From: Lysobacter defluvii IMMIB APB-9 = DSM 18482
GTDB lineage: Bacteria > Pseudomonadota > Gammaproteobacteria > Xanthomonadales > Xanthomonadaceae
Length of the DNA: 64,000 nucleotides
NCBI RefSeq assembly: GCF_000423325.1
Contig: NZ_AUHT01000007.1
Coordinates: forward strand, 49,243-113,242
Direction: 5' to 3'
Under the pieces are notes generated by a model. That model was not told the DNA's origin, made no database searches, and saw nothing but the letters and a program-made list of their open reading frames with translations. The position numbers and the translations under genes are program-made. Each line of letters begins with the position of its first letter. The stretch's first letter is position 1. Of this stretch, positions 8,720 through 17,510 are shown piece after piece.

Positions 8720-10125
8720 AGCCGCGAGGGCAACTGCACCTCGAACCGGGCGCCGCCCAGTTCCGCCGAGGCGCCCACGTCCAGCGTGCCGCGATAGGCG
8801 CGGATGATGTCCTGCACGATCGCCAGCCCGATGCCGTGGCCGTGCACCCGTTCGTCGCCGCGCACGCCGCGCTGGAGCACGTCGGCCACGGCCTCGGGCG
8901 CGATGCCGGCGCCGTCGTCCTCCACCACCAGCACCAGGCCGGGGCGGCGGTCGGGCGCGCACTCACTCGGCCGCGCGGTCAGCAGCACCCGCGAGGATGC
9001 CCACTTGAATGCGTTCTCCAGCAGGTTGCCCAGCAGCTCCTGCAGGTCGCCGCGCTCGCCGTGGAACTGCACCCCCTCGGCCAGGTCGAACTCGCACAGC
9101 ACGCCCTTGGAGGCGTAGACCTTCTCCAGGCTGGTCACCAGCGCCTCGGCCTCCGGTTCGATCGGCACCGGCGCCGAGAACAGCGCGTGCCCGCCCGAGG
9201 CCGCCCGCGCCAGCTGGTAGGACACCAGTTCGGTCATGCGCCGCAGCTGGGTATCCAGCTCCCGGCGCAGTTCGTCCTCGGGCGCGTCGGCGTCGAGCCG
9301 GGTGCGCAGCACCGCGAGCGGGGTCTTCAGGCTGTGGGCGAGGTCGGCCAGGGTGTTGCGCTGGCGGTCGAGGTTCTCGCGCTCGCTCTCGATGAAGGCA
9401 TTGATGCTCTCGGCGAGGGGTTCGAGCTCGCGCGGATGGCGCTCGCTCATCCGCGACGCGTCGCCACGCTGGACGCGCTTGAGGTCCCAGATGACCTTGC
9501 GCATCGGCCTCAGGCTCCAGCGCAGGATCAGCACCTGGCCCAGCAGCAGGATCAGCCCGACGCCGCCCAGGTAGCGCCACAGCGCGGCGCGGAACACCTC
9601 CACCTGGCGGCTCAGCGCGGTCGTGTCCTCGAGGATGTAGACGGTGTAGGGGACCTCGTCCTCCTGCCCGTCCTCGTCGCTGCCGACCCAGATCAGGCCG
9701 CGGCCATACCGGTAGGCCTGGCCTTCCTCGCCGTTGAGCTCGACGATGTCCAGCGGCCCCTCGAAGACCTCCTCGCCCACCGCCAGCATCTGGCCGTCGG
9801 GCAACAGCGGCCCCACCGAGGAGGAGGAATCCCAGTGCTGGTCGGCCAGCACCACCTCGGCATACAGGCCGCTGCCCGGACGCTCGAAGCGCGGGTCCGG
9901 CGGCGTGTACGGGGGAATGAAGGTGCCGTCGCGGGCGAAGTCGCTGTCGGCATACGCAAGCGCGAAGCTGCGCATGCGCTGGTAGAGGTTGTTCTCGGCG
10001 GTCTCGAGGAACGCCCGGTCCAGGGCCACGCCGGCGAGCGCCAGGAAGGCCACCAGTCCGATGCTGGCGGCCATCACCTGGCGCGCCTGCAGCGAGCGCG
10101 GCCGGCCCCAGTTCATGATCGACAT
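8716..10125 (-). CDS. phoQ: PhoQ-type sensor histidine kinase
   Basis: The 469-residue inner-membrane kinase has two transmembrane helices (about 20-38 and 186-205) enclosing a roughly 145-residue periplasmic sensor rich in Asp and Glu, as in Mg2+/peptide-sensing PhoQ. A HAMP-like segment follows, then the H-box DLAHSLKTPL with phospho-accepting His264, the N-box GNLLENAFKW, and the ATP-lid motifs DDGAGI and GHGIGLAIV. It should phosphorylate the upstream-encoded PhoP. It follows phoP by 63 bases on the same strand. An ATG three codons downstream is an alternative start. Confidence 0.92.
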   Translation of the reverse strand: MSIMNWGRPRSLQARQVMAASIGLVAFLALAGVALDRAFLETAENNLYQRMRSFALAYADSDFARDGTFIPPYTPPDPRFERPGSGLYAEVVLADQHWDSSSSVGPLLPDGQMLAVGEEVFEGPLDIVELNGEEGQAYRYGRGLIWVGSDEDGQEDEVPYTVYILEDTTALSRQVEVFRAALWRYLGGVGLILLLGQVLILRWSLRPMRKVIWDLKRVQRGDASRMSERHPRELEPLAESINAFIESERENLDRQRNTLADLAHSLKTPLAVLRTRLDADAPEDELRRELDTQLRRMTELVSYQLARAASGGHALFSAPVPIEPEAEALVTSLEKVYASKGVLCEFDLAEGVQFHGERGDLQELLGNLLENAFKWASSRVLLTARPSECAPDRRPGLVLVVEDDGAGIAPEAVADVLQRGVRGDERVHGHGIGLAIVQDIIRAYRGTLDVGASAELGGARFEVQLPSRL

Positions 10126-10188
10126 GGCGGCAGGGTAGCGGCTGGCGCCGAGCGGCGCGAGCGGCCGCCGGCGCCTGGCACGCAGCGC

Positions 10189-10872
10189 TTACTCGCCGCT
10201 GCGCGGGATGGCGAAGCGGTAGCCGCGCCCGCGGACGGTCTCGATCGGCTTGAGGGTGCCGTCGGGGTCCAGCTTCTTGCGCAGGCGGCCGATGAAGACC
10301 TCCAGCACGTTGGAGTCGCGGTCGAAGTCCTGCTGGTAGATGTGCTCGGTCAGGTCGGCCTTCGAGACCAGCTCGCCGGCGTGCATCATCAGGTACTCGA
10401 GCACCTTGTACTCGTAGCTGGTCAGGTCGACGTTCTGGCCATGCACGCTGACCGTTTGCGCGGCCAGGTCGAGCATCACCGGGCCGCACTCCAGCGTGGG
10501 CTTGCTCCAGCCGGCGGCACGGCGCACCAGCGCATTGATGCGCGCCAGCAGCTCCTCGACGTGGAAGGGCTTGACCAGGTAGTCGTCGGCGCCCTGCTTG
10601 AGTCCCTCGACCTTGTCCTGCCAGCTCGAACGGGCGGTCAGGATCAGGATCGGGAAGCTCTTGTCCTCGTCGCGCAGGGCCTTGATCAGCTCCATGCCCG
10701 ACATCTTGGGCAGGCCCAGGTCGATGATGCCCAGGTCGAACGGCACCTCGCGCCCCATGTACAGGCCTTCCTCACCGTCCTGGGCCGCGTCCACGGCGAA
10801 TCCCTCGCGCTTGAGCCGTGCCGCCAGCGTCTCGCGCAGCGGGGCCTCGTCTTCCACCAGCAGGATACGCAT
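10189..10872 (-). CDS. phoP: PhoP-type response regulator
   Basis: The 227-residue OmpR/PhoB-family regulator has a receiver domain (1-120) with phospho-acceptor Asp51, the acidic pair EDE near residues 7-9, and the conserved Lys in VKPF. Its C-terminal winged helix (about 130-225) ends in VRGRGYRF. The ATG chosen has GAGGAG six bases upstream; an in-frame GTG two codons earlier would lie inside that ribosome-binding site. With PhoQ it should control Mg2+, antimicrobial peptide and envelope responses, as known for Xanthomonas and enteric PhoPQ. Confidence 0.95.
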   Translation of the reverse strand: MRILLVEDEAPLRETLAARLKREGFAVDAAQDGEEGLYMGREVPFDLGIIDLGLPKMSGMELIKALRDEDKSFPILILTARSSWQDKVEGLKQGADDYLVKPFHVEELLARINALVRRAAGWSKPTLECGPVMLDLAAQTVSVHGQNVDLTSYEYKVLEYLMMHAGELVSKADLTEHIYQQDFDRDSNVLEVFIGRLRKKLDPDGTLKPIETVRGRGYRFAIPRSGE

Positions 10873-10899
10873 GGTCACTCCTCGTAACGGTAGATGAAT

Positions 10900-10913
10900 T
10901 CCCTGAACAGGGA
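10900..10913. promoter_or_regulatory. Short inverted repeat upstream of phoP
   Basis: A 6-bp inverted repeat (tccctg, 2-base gap, caggga) lies 28 bases upstream of the phoP start in the short gap after the PepSY gene. On the minus strand TGTTCA within it resembles half of a PhoP box (TGTTTA), but no good second half is placed correctly. It may be an operator or simply chance. Confidence 0.3.
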
Positions 10914-10934
10914 TCCTACCCGAAGGGTGCGGCC

Positions 10935-11300
10935 TTAGTTGTCGTCGCTGCGTAAACGGCGCGAGGTGCCGTCGTCCAGATACACGCGTACGCGCCCCGC
11001 GGAGTCGACCACCTTGATCCGGCTGATGGTCCGGCCATCGAAGGGGACCAGTTCCGCGCTCAGGACCTGCCCGCCGGTACGGCGTTCCACCCGGCGCACC
11101 GCCTCCGACAGCTCCCTCTGGTTCCGGCTGCCGGTCGCGCGCCGCGGACCATGGTCGCTGGCGCCGACCGGGGCGCGTCGGATCAGCTCCCGGTTCGACT
11201 CCCGGGCCTTGTCGCGCGTCCGCTGTGCCCAGGCGTCGCCCGCGGTTCCCGCGATCAGGACCACCCCCAGGGACAGGACACAGGCAAAACGCGCACGCAT
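10935..11300 (-). CDS. PepSY-like periplasmic protein
   Basis: The 121-residue product starts with a signal peptide (MRARFACVLSLGVVLIAGTAGDAWAQ, cleavage about residue 25). It ends with a PepSY-like fold, about residues 75-115, containing the pattern GGQVLSAELVPFDG and the strand IKVVDSAGRVRVYLDDGT. PepSY proteins are often periplasmic inhibitors or sensors, and one lies upstream of phoPQ in related bacteria. A longer frame starting at 11381 adds an Arg/Ser-rich stretch before the signal peptide and is less likely. The gene sits 62 bases upstream of phoP on the same strand, so it may modulate PhoQ. Confidence 0.78.
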   Translation of the reverse strand: MRARFACVLSLGVVLIAGTAGDAWAQRTRDKARESNRELIRRAPVGASDHGPRRATGSRNQRELSEAVRRVERRTGGQVLSAELVPFDGRTISRIKVVDSAGRVRVYLDDGTSRRLRSDDN

Positions 11301-11431
11301 GGCAGGTCGGACGGCTCTCGACTCGGGCGGCTTTCCATCATTGGAACGCCGCGGTGAATCCGGTCTGAACTTTTTCTTCACGGCGTTGTCGCGTTCAGTC
11401 TCTCACCGACCGCCGCGGATGTCTGCCCGGT

Positions 11432-12415
11432 TCAGCGGGTCGGCTCCAGCGCCCGTTCGATGAGCGACCAGTCCGCGCCCGGACGGTGCGCGCCCTCGCT
11501 GAGTACCTGACGGAAGGCCCGCCCGCCGCGCTGCCCGGCGAACAGGCCCAGCAGGTGGCGGGTGATGTGCTTGAGGTACACCCCGCGCTCCAGCTGCGAC
11601 TCGATGTACGGACGCATTTCACGCAAGACCCCCTCGCGCGTGCGCGGCTCGCCCCCGAACCAGGCGCGATCCAGCTCGTGCAGCAGCCAGGGCGTGTGGT
11701 AGGCCGCACGCCCCAGCATCACCCCGTCCAGGTGCCCGAGCTGCTCGGCGGCCACCTCGGCATCGGCGATGCCGCCGTTGACCACCACCTCCAGTTCCGG
11801 CCGCTCGCGCTTTAGGCGCCAGGCCCAGTCGCGGCGCAGCGGCGGGATGTCGCGGTTTTCCTTGGGGCTCAGGCCCTGCAGCCAGGCATTGCGTGCATGC
11901 ACCACGAAGCTGCGGCAACCCGCAGCGGCCACGGTGTCGATGAAGCCGAGGAAGCGCTCGTACTCATTGTCGTCGTCCACACCGAGGCGGCATTTGACCG
12001 TGACCGGCACCGGGCAGGCCTCCTGCATCGCGGCCACGCACTCGGCGACCAGCGCCGGCTCGCGCATCAGGCAGGCCCCGAACCGGCCTGCCTGCACCCG
12101 GTCGGAGGGGCAACCGCAGTTGAGGTTGACCTCGTCGAAGCCCGCATCCGCGGCGATGCGCGCCGCCTGCGCCAGCAGGTCCGGCTCGCTTCCGCCCAGC
12201 TGCAGGGCGACCGGGTGTTCGGACGGGTCCATCGCCAGCAGCCGGGCGCGGTCGCCACGGATCACCGCGTTGGCGTGGACCATCTCGGTGTACAGGCGGG
12301 CGTGCGGCGCCAGGATGCGGTGGAATACCCGGCAGTGGGTGTCGGTCCAGTCCATCATCGGGGCGACGGACAGGCGCACCGAGGCCGCGTACCGCGTGTG
12401 CAGGCGGGTCTGCAA
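11432..12415 (-). CDS. dusA: tRNA-dihydrouridine(20/20a) synthase
   Basis: This FMN enzyme reduces uridine 20 and 20a in the tRNA D-loop. DusA motifs seen are SVAPMMDWTD near the N-terminus (FMN loop), the catalytic Cys in NLNCGCPSDRVQ, the VKCRLGVDD strand, HARNAWLQGLSPKENRD, and VNGGI for phosphate binding. The start is uncertain: a TTG at 12415 with GGAA upstream gives 327 residues, close to the family length. The first in-frame start at 12526 would add a proline-rich, non-conserved stretch and overlap the neighbouring gene. Confidence 0.93.
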   Translation of the reverse strand: MQTRLHTRYAASVRLSVAPMMDWTDTHCRVFHRILAPHARLYTEMVHANAVIRGDRARLLAMDPSEHPVALQLGGSEPDLLAQAARIAADAGFDEVNLNCGCPSDRVQAGRFGACLMREPALVAECVAAMQEACPVPVTVKCRLGVDDDNEYERFLGFIDTVAAAGCRSFVVHARNAWLQGLSPKENRDIPPLRRDWAWRLKRERPELEVVVNGGIADAEVAAEQLGHLDGVMLGRAAYHTPWLLHELDRAWFGGEPRTREGVLREMRPYIESQLERGVYLKHITRHLLGLFAGQRGGRAFRQVLSEGAHRPGADWSLIERALEPTR

Positions 12416-12503
12416 GGAATCGTTCCGTGGAGTCGTGGACGGGGCCGGGATTCTACCCGCAGGACCGCCGGGCCCCGGTCCGGCACCGGGTTGGGTGCGG
12501 GCG

Positions 12504-13112
12504 TCAGCCGCCCCGGCCGTTGCCATTGCGCCCGCCCGGTGCGGCGCGCCCGCCCGCCTGCCCGCCGTTCGCGCCCTCGTCCAGTCCCGGCATCAGCTTG
12601 CGGCCGGGATAGGCGTCGCGCATGTCACGGTCGATGTAGATCGGCCGCGACCAGCGGTCATAGGTGGGCACGAAGCCGCGCTTGAGCCGGTGGAACTCGG
12701 CCGAGCCGGGGCGGACGCCAAGCCGCTCCGCCAGGGCGCCCCACCCGTCGGCGTGGTCGCGCTCCCACTCGGCCACCACGTAGCGGCAGGGGCGGCCGAT
12801 GATCTGGGAGATGGCACAGGCGTAGTAGATGTCGCCGGGAGCCCAGCGCGCATCGAGCAGCTCCACGACCAGCGAGCGCGGGGCGCCGTGGTAGCGCACC
12901 ATCTCGTCAATGAAAGGCTCCCGGTAGCGCGTGGCGTACTCGTTGACGTCGCCGAGCCAGGTGTCGACCCACTCGTCGCCCGAGCGGGGGTTCCAGCCGA
13001 ACGCGTACTCCTGGGCAGCGACCTGGCCAACGCCGAGCAGCGCCACGAGTCCGGTCGACAGGGCGGTCATGCGGCGGGAGAACGTACTGGCCGGGGCGAG
13101 CAGGCGCGTCAT
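12504..13112 (-). CDS. Exported protein of unknown function
   Basis: The 202-residue product has an N-terminal signal sequence (hydrophobic MTALSTGLVALLGVGQVAAQ, cleavage about residue 34). A compact mature domain contains GDEWVDTWLGDVNEYATRY, the strand SLVVELLDAR, and two Cys residues (in YYACAIS and RPCRY) that could form a disulfide. The C-terminus is a Gly/Asn/Arg-rich low-complexity tail. I do not recognise the family. It is separated from dusA and from the next minus-strand gene by about 100 bases each side. Confidence 0.75.
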   Translation of the reverse strand: MTRLLAPASTFSRRMTALSTGLVALLGVGQVAAQEYAFGWNPRSGDEWVDTWLGDVNEYATRYREPFIDEMVRYHGAPRSLVVELLDARWAPGDIYYACAISQIIGRPCRYVVAEWERDHADGWGALAERLGVRPGSAEFHRLKRGFVPTYDRWSRPIYIDRDMRDAYPGRKLMPGLDEGANGGQAGGRAAPGGRNGNGRGG

Positions 13113-13214
13113 TCGGCTGCCTCCATTGCGATTCGGGAGCCTGCAATGGTTGGCCGCACGCGGTTAACCACCTCTGAAACGCACCGCTCGCGCCGCGCGC
13201 CGTTGCGGCCCCGC

Positions 13215-13658
13215 TCAGCGTTCGATCACGAACTTCCCGAACGCCACGCCCAGGTTCCAGCCCTCGCCCTTGCCCGCCAGCGCCAGCGACACCTCGCCGT
13301 TGGTCATCACCTGGGCGCCCGCGCTGCGCTGGGCGCCGGCGTGCGCCTCGGCCGTGGCATAGGCGCCAAGGACCTCGTCGATGCCGCGCACGCCGGAGAA
13401 CTCGCCCCGTCCGTCCACGATGCGGGTCTTGCCGAAGCTGATCCCGCCGCCCTTGGCGCGGATCTTCACCGGCATCGACTGCCCGTTGCTGCAGCTCACC
13501 GTCCCCGAGCCGGAGGCGGTCTTGTAGAACGCGGACCAACCCGACAGGTCGTAGCGCAGTTCGCAGTCGATCGGGTCCGCGGCCCGCGCATCCGGCGGAG
13601 CCAGGGCAAGCCCCGCGGCCAGCAGTACGGGAACAGCGTGGAACGAAAATCCTCGCAT
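13215..13658 (-). CDS. Secreted protein of unknown function
   Basis: The 147-residue protein carries a signal peptide (MRGFSFHAVPVLLAAGLALAPPDARAA, cleavage about residue 27) and a beta-rich, Gly-rich mature domain. The pattern YDLSGWSAFYKTASGSGTVSC and the later GVAFGKFVIE suggest a small lipocalin-like or DUF1134-like barrel, but I cannot assign it. Two Cys residues lie near residues 32 and 57. Neighbours on the minus strand are other small exported proteins, and no operon partner is evident. Confidence 0.75.
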   Translation of the reverse strand: MRGFSFHAVPVLLAAGLALAPPDARAADPIDCELRYDLSGWSAFYKTASGSGTVSCSNGQSMPVKIRAKGGGISFGKTRIVDGRGEFSGVRGIDEVLGAYATAEAHAGAQRSAGAQVMTNGEVSLALAGKGEGWNLGVAFGKFVIER

Positions 13659-13705
13659 CGTTGGAGACTCCGGTCCTGGCGTGGCGCTCAGGCTAGCGCA
13701 AAGAA

Positions 13706-13733
13706 GCGAGGCCGGCGCAATGGCCGGCCTCGC
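13706..13733 (-). terminator. Rho-independent terminator (minus strand)
   Basis: An 11-bp stem (13706-13716 with 13723-13733) with a 6-base loop is followed on the minus strand by ttcttt. It lies 23 bases past the stop of the His/Arg/Tyr-rich protein gene. Confidence 0.75.
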
Positions 13734-13756
13734 GGTCGATCACGGGTGTGCGCCTG

Positions 13757-14167
13757 CTACCAGCCGCGGTAGCGGCGGTCATGCCGACTGCGGCTGTAGC
13801 GGCGGTCATGCCGCGGGTCGTAGTAGGTCACCTTGCACTTGCCGCGGCTGTTGCAGCTGGCATTGCGCCCCGGACCGTTGCGGTAGTACCCGTGGGCCAC
13901 GCCGCGCGGCGGCCCGGACCGGTATCCACGCGGCACCTGGCGGTAGTAGTTGACCCGGCCGCGGTGGTCGCGCACGACCACCAGCCGGTCGTGGCGGCCG
14001 TAGCTGCCGTGCCGGTAATAGGGCTGGCCACCGCGCAGGACCACGTCGGCGACGTCGACCAGCACGCGCACCAGGTCGTCGCTTGCCTGGGCCGGAGCGG
14101 GCGCGGAAACCGCGGCGGTGCCCAGCAACAGGGCCAGAGCGGGGGCAAACAGGCGGGCTGCGATCAT
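13757..14167 (-). CDS. Secreted His/Arg/Tyr-rich protein
   Basis: The 136-residue product begins with a signal peptide (MIAARLFAPALALLLGTAAVSAPAPAQA, cleavage about residue 28). An acidic hydrophobic stretch follows (DDLVRVLVDVADVVLRGG), then a strongly basic tail full of His, Arg, Tyr and Gly. The motif HDRRY occurs twice near the C-terminus, and two Cys (NASCNSRGKCK) are close together. The composition suggests metal or polyanion binding, but no family is recognised. GAGGA lies seven bases before the chosen ATG. A terminator ends the unit. Confidence 0.75.
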   Translation of the reverse strand: MIAARLFAPALALLLGTAAVSAPAPAQASDDLVRVLVDVADVVLRGGQPYYRHGSYGRHDRLVVVRDHRGRVNYYRQVPRGYRSGPPRGVAHGYYRNGPGRNASCNSRGKCKVTYYDPRHDRRYSRSRHDRRYRGW

Positions 14168-14242
14168 CACGTCGTCCTCATTGGGCCTGGCCCGAACATG
14201 CCCCCGCCGGCATGAACGCTGCCGCAACACCGCCGCTTCGCT

Positions 14243-14965
14243 TCAGCCAGCCGCGCGCCGGGCGAGCTCCTCCAGCGCCGCGGGGACCCCGCTCGCGTCG
14301 GCCACGGTGCACAGCCGCGCGTGGCCGGAATCCGGCGAGTCCGCCTCCTCGTGGACCCAGGTGCTGTGGTACGGCACGTGCACCGCCCAGCCGCCCAGTT
14401 CCAGTACCGGCAGGATGTCCGAACGCACCGAGTTGCCCACCATCGCGAACCGCGCCGCCGGCAGGCCGAACTCGTCCAGCAGGCGCGCATAGGTGCCCGG
14501 GTCCTTCTCGCTGACCACCTCGATCCGGCGGAACAGCCCGGCCAGGCCGCACTGGCGGACCTTGGCTTCCTGGTGGAACAGGTCGCCCTTGGTGATGAGC
14601 ACCAGCGGGTGGCGCCTGCCGACCTCCTCCACGGCCTCGCGCACGCCAGGCAGCAGCTCCACCGGATGCCGCAGCAGGCGCTTGGCGAGGTCCACGACGC
14701 GCCCGATGTCGGCGGCGCTGATGCGCTCGCCGGTCAGCTCGACGGCGGCCTCGATCATCGACAGCGCCATGCCCTTCACGCCGTAGCCGAACACGCCGAT
14801 GTTTCCGCCCTCGACCTCGTGCAGGCGCTGCCGCACCCGCATGTCCTCCAGGTCGATGTAACGCGCGACGATGGACTCGAACTCGAGCTGCGCCTCGTCG
14901 AAGTAGTCCTGGCTGCGCCAGAGGGTGTCGTCGGCGTCGAAGCCGACCATTTCGATCCGTGCCAT
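14243..14965 (-). CDS. HAD superfamily hydrolase
   Basis: The 240-residue protein has the HAD phosphatase motifs: DADDTLW (10-16, nucleophile Asp10 and acid/base Asp12), motif II Thr in LVLITKGD (about 123), the motif III Lys in VVSEKDPGTY, and motif IV in FAMVGNSVRSDI. The helical cap between motifs I and II indicates subclass I, as in YjjG/YigB-type nucleotidases or phosphoglycolate phosphatase-like enzymes. Substrate cannot be told from sequence. A second HAD enzyme is encoded at 29569-30291. Confidence 0.88.
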   Translation of the reverse strand: MARIEMVGFDADDTLWRSQDYFDEAQLEFESIVARYIDLEDMRVRQRLHEVEGGNIGVFGYGVKGMALSMIEAAVELTGERISAADIGRVVDLAKRLLRHPVELLPGVREAVEEVGRRHPLVLITKGDLFHQEAKVRQCGLAGLFRRIEVVSEKDPGTYARLLDEFGLPAARFAMVGNSVRSDILPVLELGGWAVHVPYHSTWVHEEADSPDSGHARLCTVADASGVPAALEELARRAAG

Positions 14966-15080
14966 CGCGCCAGTATGTCGCGGTTCGGCCGCGGAAGCGT
15001 GGCCGGGCCCGCTCTCACTACGATCTCACCCGGCCGCCGGAATACTGGCGCCCCCGCGACCCGCTACGGAAGGAGGCCCC

Positions 15081-15578
15081 ATGAAGACCCGCCACGTCTA
15101 CACCACGCCCGACCTGCCCGCCGCGCAGAAGGTGATGGCGGCCGCCCGCAGCGCCGGGGTGGCCGACGACGACATCCTGCTGGTCGCGCGATCGGACATC
15201 GAGCTGGACGCCGTCCCGGACGACCGCAAGGAAGCCGACAGCGACATGCTGCCCGCGGCGGCGCGCGGCGCGGGCATGGGGGCCGGCGCCGGGCTGCTCG
15301 CCGGCCTGGTGGCGGTGGCGATCCCGCCTCTCGGGGTGACCCTGGCGGGCGCGGCGGCCACGACCATCGCCGGGGCGGCGATCGGCTCCTGGTCCGCGGC
15401 GCTGATGGGATCCTCGCTGCCCGATCCGGTCCGCCAGCGTTTCGAGGAGCGCATCGAGGCCGGCGAGATCCTCATCGTCGTCGATGGCCCCGCGGCGGAA
15501 CTGGAGCGGGTGGACCCGCAAATTGCAGCGGCCGGGGGTGCGCGGCTACCGTTCGAGGCCCCGTCCGCGGCGAGTTGA
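15081..15578 (+). CDS. Glycine-zipper membrane protein, stress-protein-like
   Basis: The 165-residue protein has an N-terminal alpha/beta region resembling the general-stress-protein-17M-like fold (YTTPDLPAAQKVMAAARSAG). A long Gly/Ala-rich hydrophobic stretch follows (about residues 64-112, repeated GxxxG spacing) that probably forms one or two membrane helices, then a C-terminal half (RQRFEERIEAGEILIVVDGP). A strong AAGGAGG ribosome-binding site fixes the start. The next gene begins six bases after its stop, so the two are co-transcribed. Function is unknown. Confidence 0.78.
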   Translation: MKTRHVYTTPDLPAAQKVMAAARSAGVADDDILLVARSDIELDAVPDDRKEADSDMLPAAARGAGMGAGAGLLAGLVAVAIPPLGVTLAGAAATTIAGAAIGSWSAALMGSSLPDPVRQRFEERIEAGEILIVVDGPAAELERVDPQIAAAGGARLPFEAPSAAS

Positions 15579-15584
15579 ACTCCA

Positions 15585-16769
15585 ATGGCCCGATTCCCCC
15601 TGCCCCAGCACCTGCTGGCGGCGTCCTGCCTGGCCGTCCTGGCGGCCTGCAGCAGCGGCACCAGCAACAGCACCCCCGCGCCTGCGCAGGCCACGGCGCC
15701 CGCGGGTCCCTACGTCACCGAGGACATCGCGGTCTTCCAGGAGCCGTGGGCGATGGCCTTCCTGCCGGACGGCCGCCTGCTCGTGACCGAGAAGGCCGGC
15801 CGGCTGCAGCTCGTCGGCGCCGATGGCGGCGCGACGCCGGTGGAAGGTGTCCCGGACGTGGCCTACGGCGGCCAGGGCGGGCTGGGCGACGTGGCCCTGC
15901 ATCCGGACTTCGCCAACAACCGGCTGGTCTACATCAGCTATGCCGAGGCCGGTGAAGGCGGCACCGCGGGCGCGGCCGTGGCGCGTGCACGCCTGGAGCT
16001 GGAAGGCGGCACCCCGGCGCTGTCCGGCCTGGAGGTGATCTGGCGGCAGGTGCCGAAGGTGCGCGGCCAGGGGCACTACGCCCATCGGCTGCTGTTCGGC
16101 CCCGACGGCTACCTGTGGATCAGTTCCGGGGACCGGCAGAAGTTCGACCCGGCACAGGACATGGAGTCGAACATGGGCAAGCTGCTGCGCCTCAACGACG
16201 ACGGCAGCGTCCCGGCCGACAACCCGTTCGCCGACCAGGGCGGCGTGGCCGCCCAGGTCTGGGCGCTGGGCCTGCGCAACCCGCTGGGCATCGACTTCGA
16301 CGCCGAAGGCCGGCTGTGGGAGGTCGAGATGGGCCCGAAGGGCGGCGACGAGCTCAACCTCATCGAGCGTGGTGGCAACTACGGCTACCCGCTGGTCTCC
16401 AACGGCGACCACTACGACGGCCGGCCGATCCCGGACCACTCGACCGATCCGTCCTTCATCGCCCCGGTGCTGGACTGGACCCCTGTGATCTCCCCCGGCG
16501 GGCTGCTCATCTACTCCGGGGACGCCTTCCCGCAGTGGCAGGGCGACGCCTTCATCCCGGGCCTGTCCTCGCAGGCGCTGGTGCGCGTGGAGCTGGATGG
16601 CGACCAGGCGCGGGAAGCCGAGCGGCTGGACCTGGGCGGGCGCATCCGCGCGGTCGAGCAGGGCCCGGACGGCAGCATCTGGGTGCTGCAGGACGGGGAG
16701 GACGCGAGCCTGTTGAAGCTCTCGCCCCCGGCTGCTCCCGTGGAGGAGGGAACGGCCCCGGACGCCTGA
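15585..16769 (+). CDS. PQQ-dependent sugar dehydrogenase-like lipoprotein
   Basis: The 394-residue protein is exported as a lipoprotein: signal sequence to about residue 20 with lipobox LAAC (18-21). The mature part has the six-bladed propeller of soluble glucose/aldose dehydrogenases (Asd/YliI type). Landmarks are [70 protein letters not shown] and GGNYGYPL, which contribute His and Arg residues to the PQQ and calcium site in this family. It should oxidise aldose sugars in the periplasm. The natural substrate and the source of PQQ are unknown; no pqq genes are in the window. Confidence 0.9.
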   Translation: MARFPLPQHLLAASCLAVLAACSSGTSNSTPAPAQATAPAGPYVTEDIAVFQEPWAMAFLPDGRLLVTEKAGRLQLVGADGGATPVEGVPDVAYGGQGGLGDVALHPDFANNRLVYISYAEAGEGGTAGAAVARARLELEGGTPALSGLEVIWRQVPKVRGQGHYAHRLLFGPDGYLWISSGDRQKFDPAQDMESNMGKLLRLNDDGSVPADNPFADQGGVAAQVWALGLRNPLGIDFDAEGRLWEVEMGPKGGDELNLIERGGNYGYPLVSNGDHYDGRPIPDHSTDPSFIAPVLDWTPVISPGGLLIYSGDAFPQWQGDAFIPGLSSQALVRVELDGDQAREAERLDLGGRIRAVEQGPDGSIWVLQDGEDASLLKLSPPAAPVEEGTAPDA

Positions 16770-16791
16770 ACGGGCCGGTGGTCGACGGAAC

Positions 16792-16810
16792 GGCGGGGCG
16801 AAGCCCCGCC
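16792..16810. terminator. GC hairpin between convergent genes
   Basis: A perfect 8-bp stem (16792-16799 with 16803-16810) with a GAA loop lies between the sugar dehydrogenase gene and the convergent EF-hand gene. Neither side has a T-run, so termination is only a guess. Confidence 0.35.
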
Positions 16811-16820
16811 GCCAAGGGCA

Positions 16821-17435
16821 TCAAGCCGAGCCTTCATCGCCGGCGTCGTCGTCCCCGACGCCGCGGATGTCTTCTCCCGCGTCAACCGCGTCCGTATGGT
16901 CCGAGCGGTCCGCCTCGCGCGAACGGTCCACGCCGGAGTCGCGCCCGTCCTCCGGTGAACCGGCTTCGTCGAGTTCGGTGCTGTCGATGAAGCCGTCGCT
17001 GTTGCGGTCCATCATCTCGAAGCTGGAGTGGAAGTCCGCGTCGATGCGGCCCTCTTCGGCCGTGATTCGGCCGTCGCCGTCCGCGTCCAGCTGGCTCCAG
17101 CGGTCGCTGGTGTCCATGGGCGCGGTGTCGACGTCCGGCGGGGGTACATCCGGCGGCACGTCGGGCTCCGGCGGCGTCACCATGGGGTCGTCGAGTTCGT
17201 CCACCGTCGGCACGCGCGGGTCCGCCGGCGCGGGGTCCGGGTTGGCCGGGGGTGGCAGCTCGGGCTCGCCCCAGGGGTAGTTCCCCGACGCCTCGGGCTC
17301 GTCGGTCGCCGTGTCCTGCGTGGTGCGCTCGGCCGCGGTATCAAGGTCCTGCAGGCGCGGATCGTCCTGCGCGGAGGCGGCTGCGAACGGGAACAACAGC
17401 GCGGCGAGCGTCGCCGCCAGGGTCCGGGTGTTCAT
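16821..17435 (-). CDS. Secreted EF-hand calcium-binding protein
   Basis: The 204-residue product has a signal peptide (MNTRTLAATLAALLFPFAAASAQ, cleavage about residue 22) and a long acidic proline-rich region (about 55-105, with PPDVPPPDVD). A pair of EF-hand loops follows: DADGDGRITAEE (117-128) and DRNSDGFIDSTE (143-154), each with the expected Asp/Asn/Glu ligands. A very acidic tail follows. GGAGA placed seven bases upstream supports the ATG used rather than one four codons earlier. It probably binds calcium in the periplasm or outside the cell; its partner is unknown. Confidence 0.88.
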   Translation of the reverse strand: MNTRTLAATLAALLFPFAAASAQDDPRLQDLDTAAERTTQDTATDEPEASGNYPWGEPELPPPANPDPAPADPRVPTVDELDDPMVTPPEPDVPPDVPPPDVDTAPMDTSDRWSQLDADGDGRITAEEGRIDADFHSSFEMMDRNSDGFIDSTELDEAGSPEDGRDSGVDRSREADRSDHTDAVDAGEDIRGVGDDDAGDEGSA

Positions 17436-17510
17436 GCGGATCTCCAATGCCTTGGGGCCGGATCGCAGGTTCGGCCCGGTAGCGTGGAGGCATGGTGAGC
17501 GCTCCCGCGT

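Noticed and set aside
10880..10920. A PhoP box upstream of phoP
   Set aside because: Only one half-site (TGTTCA) is close to consensus; the direct repeat at 11-base periodicity is absent. The palindrome is listed only as a weak site.
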